A DNA stretch of 12,330 nucleotides from DASYSL01 sp036003365. GTDB lineage: Bacteria > Eisenbacteria > RBG-16-71-46 > DASYSL01. Positions 5,567 to 11,714 of the stretch are shown here, piece after piece. Under the pieces are notes generated by a model. It did not search any database and was not told the origin of the DNA. It was given only the letters and a program-made list of their open reading frames with translations. Location: NCBI GenBank assembly GCA_036003365.1, contig DASYSL010000109.1:1-12330 (forward strand), read 5' to 3'. Position 1 is the stretch's first letter. The number at the start of each line of letters is the position of its first letter. A program made the position numbers and the translations under genes.

Positions 5567-6715
5567 ATGATCGATCTCGTTCGCCTCGCCGTCACCGATT
5601 GGCTCGGTCTCCCGGCTGCCACCGGCACGCCCACCGAGCACCTCGACACCACCATGCTTTGGCTGTGCCGCGCGCAGGACGCGGCCACGGGCGGGGGCGT
5701 GTCGCGTGGGTACACGCTCAAATACCAGAGCACTTACAAGAAGGCCGGCTGGCTGCCGCCCTATCCCGAAACCACGGGATACATCATCGAGACCTTCTAC
5801 GATTACGCCGCGCGCACGGGCCAATCGAGCTACGCCGAGCGCGCCGCACGCATGGCGCGCTGGGAATCGGAAGTGCAGATGGAGAGCGGCGCCGTGCAGG
5901 GCGCCGTCCTGGGCTTCGAGCAAACGCCGGCCGTCTTCAATACCGGTCAGGTGTGCTTCGGCTGGGCCCGCGCCTACGAGGAGACAAAGGAAGAATCGTT
6001 CCGAAAGTCGGCCCAGCGCGCCGGGGACTTTCTGGCCCAGGCGCTCGATCAGGACGGCGCTTGGCGCAAGCACGGCTCGCAATATGCCCGCTCGGGCGTG
6101 AACATCTACGACACGCGCACGGCGTATGGCTTGGCGCGCGCCTGGCAGGTGACGGGCGACCCGGCGCACAAGGACGCCGCCAGCCGCAATCTCGCGTTTG
6201 CGATGACGCGCCTGCGCCCCAACGGCTGGATCGAGGAGTGTTGCCTGACCGACAACGATCATCCGCTCTTGCACACGCTCGCCTACGCGGCCGAAGGCTG
6301 GATCGGCGGCGGCGTGATCTTGCAGGACGAGCGCTTCGTCGAGGCGGGCCGCCGTGTCGCCGATGCGCTCCTCGCCAAGCTGCGCCCGGACGGCGGCCTG
6401 GCCGGACGCTTCGATGCTTCCTGGAACGAAGCGGCCACCTGGAGCTGCCTCACCGGCGATGCGCAGATGTCGATCTGCTGGTGGCGGCTCTTCGAGATCA
6501 CGAAAGACGAGCGCTACCGCACCGCGGGGCGCGCCATCGATCGCTATCTCATGCGCACGCAGCGGCGGCAGGATCCCAATCCCGCCGTGGTGGGCGCGAT
6601 CAAGGGCTCGCATCCGTTGTGGGGTGGCTACGGACCCTTCGAGTACCTCAACTGGGCGGCCAAGTTCTTCGCCGACGCGCTGCTCCTGGAGACGCGATTG
6701 GACGGCAAATCATGA
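5567..6715 (+). CDS. Alpha/alpha-toroid (six-hairpin-like) protein, function unknown
   Basis: The 382-residue product is built from repeated helical hairpins. Each has a Tyr/Trp-rich first helix and then a D-x2-[YF]-x2-A-x-R type second helix: YIIETFYDYA (72-81), QVCFGWARAYEET (128-140), YDTRTAYGLARAWQ (181-194), LLHTLAYAAEGW (234-245), MSICWWRLFEITKDERY (301-317) and YLNWAAKFFADALL (360-373). This matches the alpha/alpha-barrel of six-hairpin glycosidases, AGE epimerases and related toroids. I cannot assign a reaction. Acidic and aromatic residues such as ETFYDY and EECCLTDNDH are candidate active-site groups. There is no signal peptide. ATG 5567 is the first Met of the conserved-looking protein; the frame is open to 5258, but that part is repeat-derived Arg-rich sequence. 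The stop codon overlaps the aminotransferase ATG (ATGA), so the two are co-translated. A role in polysaccharide or sugar-conjugate metabolism is inference only. Confidence 0.8.
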   Translation: MIDLVRLAVTDWLGLPAATGTPTEHLDTTMLWLCRAQDAATGGGVSRGYTLKYQSTYKKAGWLPPYPETTGYIIETFYDYAARTGQSSYAERAARMARWESEVQMESGAVQGAVLGFEQTPAVFNTGQVCFGWARAYEETKEESFRKSAQRAGDFLAQALDQDGAWRKHGSQYARSGVNIYDTRTAYGLARAWQVTGDPAHKDAASRNLAFAMTRLRPNGWIEECCLTDNDHPLLHTLAYAAEGWIGGGVILQDERFVEAGRRVADALLAKLRPDGGLAGRFDASWNEAATWSCLTGDAQMSICWWRLFEITKDERYRTAGRAIDRYLMRTQRRQDPNPAVVGAIKGSHPLWGGYGPFEYLNWAAKFFADALLLETRLDGKS

Positions 6716-7902
6716 GCCCGGCGAGCCATCGTCATGGCGGCCGCACGGCCGAACGCACCCAGAGCTTCACCGAGTCGGTCATTCGCGAGATGACGCGCCT
6801 GTGTGATGCGCACCAGGGCGTGAACCTGGCGCAGGGCTTTCCCGATTTTCCGGCGCCCGAAGCCATGAAGGAAGCGGCTGTGGCCGCCATCCGCTCCGAC
6901 ATCAATCAGTACGCGATCACATGGGGCGCTCGCTCGCTGCGCCGCGCACTGGCCGCCAAGATGCACCGCGACTACGGCCTCGACTTCGACACTGAGACCG
7001 AGATGACGGTGACCTGCGGCTCGACCGAAGCCATGATCTCCACGCTGCTCGCCCTCGTGAATCCGGGCGAGGAAGTGATCGTGTTCGAGCCGTTCTACGA
7101 GAATTACGGCCCGGACGCGATTCTCTCCGGAGCCACTCCGCGCTTCGTGCGTCTGCGCGAGCCCGACTGGACGCTCGATCCCGACGAGCTCACGGCGGCC
7201 TTCCACGACAAGACGCGCGTCATCATCGTCAACACGCCCAACAATCCGACGGGCAAGGTGTACTCGCGGCAGGAGCTGGAGTGGATCGCCGCGCTGTGCG
7301 TGAAGCACGACGTCGTGTGTGTGACCGACGAGATCTACGAGCATCTCGTCTACGAAGGCGAGCACGTGCCGATGGCCACGCTGCCCGGCATGCGCGATCG
7401 CACGGTGACCATTTCGGGTTTGTCGAAAACCTATGCGGCAACCGGTTGGCGTGTGGGTTGGTGCCTGGCCCCTCCGGATCTCACGGCCGCCATCCGGAAG
7501 GTTCACGATTTCCTCACCGTGGGAGCACCCGCGCCCCTGCAGGAAGCGGCCGCCGTCGCCTTACAATTCGAAACAGGTTACTACGCGGGCTTGGCGAGCG
7601 ATTACGCGGCCCGGCGCGAGCGTCTAGTGAACGGACTCGAAAGCGCCGGTTTCGTGACCTTCCGACCGCGGGGCGCCTACTACGTGATGACCGACATCTC
7701 GGGTTTTGGAGAATCGGACGATGTCACGTTCGCCCGCCGATTGGTCGAAAACGGTGGGGTGGCGGCGGTTCCGGGCTCGAGCTTCTATCACGATGCGGCA
7801 AGCGGACGTCAGCGATTGCGCTTCCATTTCGCCCGGCGTCCGGAGACCATTGAGGAAGCGGTGAGGCGGCTCGTCGCGTTTCGAGCGGCGCCCCGCCGAT
7901 AG
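6712..7902 (+). CDS. PLP-dependent class I/II aminotransferase
   Basis: The 396-residue product is a fold-type I aminotransferase. Visible landmarks are VNLAQGFPDFPAPE near the N-terminus, NTPNNPTGK (174-182), VTDEIYEH with Asp206 and Tyr209 (PLP ring contacts), SGLSKTYAATGWRVGW with the Schiff-base Lys239, and RLRFHFA with Arg370, which binds the substrate carboxylate. The N-terminal QGFPDFPAP pattern resembles methionine / kynurenine aminotransferases (YbdL, KAT group), but specificity cannot be settled from motifs. It is cytoplasmic. The ATG lies inside the toroid stop (ATGA), with GGACGG about 9 nt upstream. The S41 peptidase gene follows after 43 bp, so a three-gene transcript is possible. 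Confidence 0.93.
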   Translation: MSPASHRHGGRTAERTQSFTESVIREMTRLCDAHQGVNLAQGFPDFPAPEAMKEAAVAAIRSDINQYAITWGARSLRRALAAKMHRDYGLDFDTETEMTVTCGSTEAMISTLLALVNPGEEVIVFEPFYENYGPDAILSGATPRFVRLREPDWTLDPDELTAAFHDKTRVIIVNTPNNPTGKVYSRQELEWIAALCVKHDVVCVTDEIYEHLVYEGEHVPMATLPGMRDRTVTISGLSKTYAATGWRVGWCLAPPDLTAAIRKVHDFLTVGAPAPLQEAAAVALQFETGYYAGLASDYAARRERLVNGLESAGFVTFRPRGAYYVMTDISGFGESDDVTFARRLVENGGVAAVPGSSFYHDAASGRQRLRFHFARRPETIEEAVRRLVAFRAAPRR

Positions 7903-7945
7903 CCGGGCGGCCCTGGGCAAAGCAGTCACGGAAAGGCAGCGGGCG

Positions 7946-9592
7946 ATGCGGAGAGTCAGCTCGAGAGCCGTACGGTGGATCGCGGTGTCGGTGCTCGCCC
8001 TGGGGGCCGGCTTCGGCGGCGCGAGTCTTCTCGGCGCCCAGGACGATCTGAGAGCCCAGCTCGATCTCTTCGGCCTCATTCTCTTCCACATCCAGAGCGA
8101 CTATGTCGATCCGGTCGAGAATGGACCGCTGGTCGAGGGCGCCATTCAGGGCATGCTGGAGACGCTCGATCCGCACAGCGTCTATCTGCCCAAGGACCGC
8201 TACGCCAAGTTCACCGACCAGTTCCGCGACAACTATTCCGGCATCGGTATCCAGTTCGAGATTCGGCGCGGCGAGCTGATCGTCATCTCGCCTCTCGAGG
8301 GCACACCTGCGTCGCGTCTCGGCATTCGCGCCGGCGACCGCATCATCGCCGTCGACGGCAAGCCGATCGTGCGCACGGTCACCAACGACGACGTGTTCAA
8401 GATGCTGCGCGGCCCGGAGGGCTCGCGCGTGCAATTGCAAATCCGGCGGCCCACGGTCGGCGGGGTTCTCGCGTTCGACGTCGATCGCGCGCGCATCCCG
8501 CAGGAAAGCGTGCGTTACGCGCACATGATTCGTCCCGGCGTCGGTTACGTCCGTGTCGTGCGCTTCGCGCGCGCCACGGGCGAAGAGCTGGACCAGGCGA
8601 TGAACAAGCTCAAGGCGCAGGGCATGAAGGAGTGCCTGATCGACCTGCGCTTGAACTCGGGCGGCCTGCTCGCGCAGGCGGTCGAGGTGTGCAACCTGCT
8701 CGTGCCCGCGGGCCAGAAGATCGTGTACACGCGCGGCCGCAATCCGCAGGCCGACTCCGATTACTTCGCCGACAACAACGGCGACAAGTTCACGGACATC
8801 CCCATCGTGTTGTTGGTGGACCACGGCTCGGCTTCCGCTTCGGAGATCACAGCGGGCGCCATTCAGGATCTGGATCGCGGGCTCGTGGTGGGTACGACGT
8901 CGTTCGGTAAGGGCCTCGTGCAGAACCAGATGATGCTCTCCGACGGCTCGGCCATGCTGCTCACGGTGGCCAAGTACTACACGCCGAGCGGGCGCCTCAT
9001 TCAGCGCGATTACACCAATCGCGAGACCTATCAGACCGATCCGTTCAAGGAAGACGCGGCACCCGAGAGCGTGCTGGCCACGCGTCCCAAGTTCACGACC
9101 GCGGGCGGGCGCACGGTGTACGGCGGTGGGGGCATCACGCCCGATGAGATCGTGCCCTCGGACAAGATCACGCCCAAGGAAGCGGACCTGGAGCAGGCGG
9201 CGGTGTTCTTCGAGACCGCCACGCGCGTCGCGCCGACCGTGAAGGCGCGCTGGAGCAACTTCGACGACTTCCTTGCCAAGTATCAGCCGGATGAGTCCTC
9301 GCTTGCCGCGCTGCGCCAGGAAGCGGCCAAGGACTCGGTGAAGCTCACCGACGCCGAATGGAAGACCGAGCTGCCCTATGTGACGCGGCGCCTCAAGGCC
9401 GAGATCGCCGGCAACCTCTACGGCGTCGATGCCAGATATCGCGTCGACATCACCGGCGACAAGCAGCTGCAGCGCGCCCTGGGCATGTTCCCCGAAGCCC
9501 AGAAGCTCCTCGCGCACTTGCAGCCGATGGAGAAGAGCAAGGCCGCCAAGAAGACCTCCGGCGGCGACGAGAGCGCAGCCGGAAGGCGCTAG
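7946..9592 (+). CDS. ctpA: S41 family C-terminal processing peptidase (CtpA-like)
   Basis: The 548-residue product starts with an N-terminal signal or anchor segment (RRVSSRAVRWIAVSVLALGA and onward, to about residue 31). A helical region with LDPHSVYLP follows (74-82), then a PDZ domain (about 96-170, GIGIQFEIRRGELIVISPLE) that recognises substrate C-termini. The S41 protease core holds LRLNSGGLL (234-242), DHGSASASEI with catalytic Ser297, and FGKGLVQ with Lys322. The Ser-Lys distance of 25 residues equals that in E. coli Prc. A C-terminal extension from about residue 375, including GGRTVYGGGGITPDEIVPS, makes it longer than the roughly 400-450-residue CtpA and similar to the long S41 proteases of other diderm lineages. 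It probably acts in the periplasm on envelope proteins. The ATG at 7946 follows GGAAAGG by 9 nt. It ends in a convergent 53-bp gap. Confidence 0.93.
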   Translation: MRRVSSRAVRWIAVSVLALGAGFGGASLLGAQDDLRAQLDLFGLILFHIQSDYVDPVENGPLVEGAIQGMLETLDPHSVYLPKDRYAKFTDQFRDNYSGIGIQFEIRRGELIVISPLEGTPASRLGIRAGDRIIAVDGKPIVRTVTNDDVFKMLRGPEGSRVQLQIRRPTVGGVLAFDVDRARIPQESVRYAHMIRPGVGYVRVVRFARATGEELDQAMNKLKAQGMKECLIDLRLNSGGLLAQAVEVCNLLVPAGQKIVYTRGRNPQADSDYFADNNGDKFTDIPIVLLVDHGSASASEITAGAIQDLDRGLVVGTTSFGKGLVQNQMMLSDGSAMLLTVAKYYTPSGRLIQRDYTNRETYQTDPFKEDAAPESVLATRPKFTTAGGRTVYGGGGITPDEIVPSDKITPKEADLEQAAVFFETATRVAPTVKARWSNFDDFLAKYQPDESSLAALRQEAAKDSVKLTDAEWKTELPYVTRRLKAEIAGNLYGVDARYRVDITGDKQLQRALGMFPEAQKLLAHLQPMEKSKAAKKTSGGDESAAGRR

Positions 9593-9606
9593 CTCGATTC
9601 TCCGAA

Positions 9607-9632
9607 GCTTCGACGCTTGGAAGCGTCAAAGC
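9607..9632. terminator. Hairpin between convergent genes, no clear U-tract
   Basis: gcttcgacgct-tgga-agcgtcaaagc folds as a 6-bp stem, one C/A mismatch, then 4 more base pairs. It sits in the 53-bp gap between the S41 peptidase stop and the SAM hydrolase stop, where a bidirectional terminator would be expected. Neither strand shows a run of T after it, so its terminator role is tentative. Confidence 0.45.
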
Positions 9633-9645
9633 CATCTACCGCTGA

Positions 9646-10434
9646 TCAGCCTCGTAGAAGAGTGACGGCCATTCCCGGCGCGAGCCCGAGCCGTGTGCCG
9701 GCGTGGGCTTGGGCGACCGCGATCTCCAGACGGCCGGTCGAGCCGATGAGCGCCATGGCGGTGCCGGGGGGAGCGTCGCCGTAAGTGCGGGAAAGGCCTT
9801 CGATCTCGGCACTGCCGGCGCGAACGCGCAGCTGCTCGCCGTCGAGCCACTCGCGTAGCTCCGTCTCGCGCACATCCGTGATCGCGTTGCCGAAGCGATC
9901 GACGTAGACGACGTGCGCCTCGCCACGATCGCCGTTCAAGCTTGGTCGCGAGCGCGGCAGGCGCACGGCGTCCGGCGTGAGCTCGCCAATGCTCGAGAAG
10001 GCAGCACCCTCGGCAAGCGCGGCCGCGGCCGGCGCGAAGAGATCGCGCCCGTGAAAGGTGGCGGAGAGCACTCCCGCCTGCAGACGCTCCGCATCGATCA
10101 CGCGCACGTCGGCACCCGGCTCATCGATGACCGAGGTCAGCACGCCGTTGTCCGGCCCTACGAACATGCGGTCGGCGGCACGCACCGCGATGGGACGCCT
10201 TCCCGTGCCCACGCCCGGATCGACGACCACCACGAACACCGTCTCCGGCGGAAACCAGCGCCACGTCTGCTCGAGCAGGAAGTCGGCATACGCGACGTCG
10301 CCCGGCGGCACGGAGTGCGAGAGATCGACCAATGTCGACTCCGGCGCGCGCGTGAGCACGCTGCCCTTCATCGCGGCCACGTACCAATCGGTGGCACCGA
10401 AATCGGTGAGGAAGGCGACGACGGAGATCATCAT
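9646..10434 (-). CDS. S-adenosyl-L-methionine hydrolase (DUF62 / SAM hydroxide adenosyltransferase)
   Basis: The 262-residue product contains the family landmarks FLTDFGATDWYVAAMKG (8-24), VDPGVGTGRRP (71-81), VGPDNGVL (92-99), FHGRDLFAPAAA (127-138) and DRFGNAITD. Asp72, Arg79 and His128 correspond in spacing to the Asp-Arg-His triad reported for archaeal SAM hydroxide adenosyltransferase. The family hydrolyses SAM to adenosine and L-methionine and is related to fluorinase and chlorinase; nothing here suggests a halogenase. The start is ATG 10434 or ATG 10431 (ATGATG), both overlapping the heptosyltransferase stop, so translation is coupled. Upstream in-frame codons are shadow sequence of that gene. 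It is cytoplasmic. Why a SAM hydrolase is paired with a heptosyltransferase is unclear. Confidence 0.92.
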   Translation of the reverse strand: MMISVVAFLTDFGATDWYVAAMKGSVLTRAPESTLVDLSHSVPPGDVAYADFLLEQTWRWFPPETVFVVVVDPGVGTGRRPIAVRAADRMFVGPDNGVLTSVIDEPGADVRVIDAERLQAGVLSATFHGRDLFAPAAAALAEGAAFSSIGELTPDAVRLPRSRPSLNGDRGEAHVVYVDRFGNAITDVRETELREWLDGEQLRVRAGSAEIEGLSRTYGDAPPGTAMALIGSTGRLEIAVAQAHAGTRLGLAPGMAVTLLRG

Positions 10435-11486
10435 AGGGCCACCGCGTCGGCGCGGGCGGCGCCCGGCCAGGGGGTTCGGCGCTCGAGGATTTCGGCCAGC
10501 GCGTTCCAGACCATGTCCGGTCCGATGGCGCGCAGGCACGAGGTGTGCGAGCACACATCCAAATTGCAGGGACTGCACCACACGCCCGCATACACCGCGC
10601 GATGTCCGCGCCCGGCGGGATAGGGGAAGAAGCGTTCGGGCTCGTTACGTCCGAAGATGCCGACGGTGGGGGTGCCCACGGCAACGCTCACGTGCAAGGG
10701 TCCGCTGTCGGGGCCAACGAAAGCATCGCATGTCGCGAGCAGCGCGGCTAGCTCCCGTAGGTCGAGGCCGGTGACGGGCGTGGCCCCCGAGTCGTTGGCG
10801 ATCCCGGTGGCGAGCACTTCCTCGCCCGGCCCCCCGATCACGAGAACATGCGCCAGGCCGGCCGCACGGCGCGCGAGCGCGGCGTAGCGCGCGGGATCCC
10901 ATTGCCGCGTCGGCCAGCGCGCGCCGGGGTGGATGGCGACGAGTCGTGTGCTCTGGCGCATGTCGAGCCTGAGCCTGGCGCGGGCCACGTCGATTTCCTT
11001 CTGCCGCACGGGCAAGCTTGGCACCGCCTCGGCGTCCACCGGCCAGCCGAGCGCGGCGATCGAAGCCAGATGCCAGCGCACCGCACTCTTGCCCTCGTGC
11101 ACCGGGTGGCGGTTGTAGACGGCGCTGCGCCAGCCTTTGCCGCGATAGCCCACGCGCTCGCGGGCGCCGGTGGCCGCGGTCCAGACTGCGGTGCGCGGAT
11201 TGCAGAAGAGATCGAGCACGAGGTCGTAGCCGGTCCCCGCCAGGTGCCCGAACACCCGCGCCGATTCCTTGGCGGAGGGCTTGCGCGGCACGGTCAGCAC
11301 TTGGTTCAGCCGCGGATCTTCCTCAAGCAGCTCCGCGTATGGCTGCTCGGCGAGGAAGTCCACCCGCACGCCGGGGGCGAGCCGCACGACATGCTCCAGA
11401 ACCGGGAGGACGAGGCAGAGATCGCCGGCGAAACGTGGCCGGATGAGGAGCGCGCGCCGAACGCTGGACGGCTCGACGGGTCGCAT
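10431..11486 (-). CDS. GT9 family heptosyltransferase (WaaF/WaaC-like)
   Basis: The 351-residue product has the GT9 two-Rossmann-domain layout. ALLIRPRFAGDLCLVLPVL (12-30) holds Asp22, the equivalent of the catalytic Asp near the N-terminus of WaaC. The C-terminal donor-binding half has AIHPGARWPTRQW (184-196), LVIGGPGEE (215-223) and FVGPDSGPLHVSVAVGTPTV (256-275). Four cysteines (304, 307, 312, 317: CSPC, VC, SC) lie near the C-terminus, as in many GT9 members, and might bind a metal. Members transfer heptose from an ADP-activated donor to lipopolysaccharide inner core or related glycans at the inner membrane face. An in-frame TAG two codons upstream makes ATG 11486 the earliest possible start; the RBS is poor (AGGG, 11 nt upstream). 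The first dyad of the 21-bp array overlaps this start codon. The SAM hydrolase gene overlaps its end. Confidence 0.92.
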   Translation of the reverse strand: MRPVEPSSVRRALLIRPRFAGDLCLVLPVLEHVVRLAPGVRVDFLAEQPYAELLEEDPRLNQVLTVPRKPSAKESARVFGHLAGTGYDLVLDLFCNPRTAVWTAATGARERVGYRGKGWRSAVYNRHPVHEGKSAVRWHLASIAALGWPVDAEAVPSLPVRQKEIDVARARLRLDMRQSTRLVAIHPGARWPTRQWDPARYAALARRAAGLAHVLVIGGPGEEVLATGIANDSGATPVTGLDLRELAALLATCDAFVGPDSGPLHVSVAVGTPTVGIFGRNEPERFFPYPAGRGHRAVYAGVWCSPCNLDVCSHTSCLRAIGPDMVWNALAEILERRTPWPGAARADAVAL

Positions 11487-11567
11487 GCGCTAGCGCACCC
11501 TGCGTATGCGCTGGCGCATGCCGAGTATGCGCTGGCGCACGTCGGGTATGCGCTGGCGCACGTCGCC
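11484..11567. repeat. 21-bp tandem repeat, four copies, each with a 12-bp dyad
   Basis: Four units start at 11484, 11505, 11526 and 11547. Each contains the dyad TGCGC-T(A/G)-GCGCA, at 11486-11497, 11507-11518, 11528-11539 and 11549-11560, so the dyads are spaced exactly 21 bp. The 6 bp after each dyad are less conserved. Copy 1 is a perfect 12-bp palindrome; copy 2 extends to ATGCGC-TG-GCGCAT. The array fills the upstream edge of the heptosyltransferase gene, overlapping its start codon, and lies 36 bp upstream of the -35 box of the Cys/Met-enzyme promoter. It looks like a phased operator array; protein binding is inference. Confidence 0.85.
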
Positions 11568-11602
11568 AGGCGCGACTGAAGCTTCGGAGTAGAGTGGTTC
11601 GC

Positions 11603-11632
11603 TTGACAGGTTCGCCATGGATTTCCTACGCT
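11603..11632 (+). promoter_or_regulatory. Promoter for the Cys/Met PLP enzyme gene
   Basis: A perfect TTGACA (11603-11608) is followed after 18 bp by TACGCT (11627-11632), which keeps the T, A and final T of the -10 consensus. Transcription would begin near 11639 and give a leader of about 75 nt before ATG 11715. Confidence 0.45.
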
Positions 11633-11666
11633 TCCACACGGATTTAAGCGGAATGCGCCCACCCTG

Positions 11667-11698
11667 CCAAGCCGCCTCCGGGTGCGAGCCCGGGCGGC
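11667..11698 (+). promoter_or_regulatory. Leader hairpin upstream of the Cys/Met PLP enzyme gene
   Basis: gccgcc-(tc)-cggg (11671-11682) pairs with cccg-ggcggc (11689-11698), leaving a 6-nt loop (tgcgag) and a 2-nt bulge: ten base pairs in a very GC-rich stem, ending 16 nt before the ATG. The upstream arm begins with the CAAGCCGCCT motif also seen near 3666-3706. I do not recognise a SAM or SAH riboswitch consensus in this leader. It may modulate translation or be a dispersed repeat. Confidence 0.4.
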
Positions 11699-11714
11699 GT
11701 TCCCAGCGATCTCA

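Noticed and set aside
5246..6613. A 455-codon open frame antisense to the toroid gene
   Set aside because: Composition is typical of a GC-rich shadow frame, and it reads through the tandem repeats at its end.
5599..6711. A long in-frame N-terminal extension of the aminotransferase
   Set aside because: The residues are Arg/His-rich shadow sequence of the toroid gene; the conserved aminotransferase begins at ATG 6712, with a coupled overlap.
7724..9517. A 597-codon open frame antisense to the S41 peptidase
   Set aside because: It is His/Arg/Ala-rich with no domain signal and mirrors the third-position GC bias of the true gene, which has clear catalytic motifs.
9646..10434. Fluorinase or chlorinase
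   Set aside because: The Asp-Arg-His triad spacing and general motifs fit the hydroxide (SAM hydrolase) branch, and no biosynthetic cluster surrounds it.
11484..11567. CRISPR array
   Set aside because: The units are contiguous with no unique spacers of the usual length, and no cas genes are present.
10848..11579. Plus-strand open frame encoding a heptapeptide repeat YALAHxx
   Set aside because: The repeat peptide is a consequence of the 21-bp DNA repeat; the rest of the frame is antisense to the heptosyltransferase.
11639..11714. SAM or SAH riboswitch in the leader of the Cys/Met enzyme gene
   Set aside because: Only one GC-rich hairpin is visible, and the conserved core sequences of known SAM/SAH riboswitches were not recognised.
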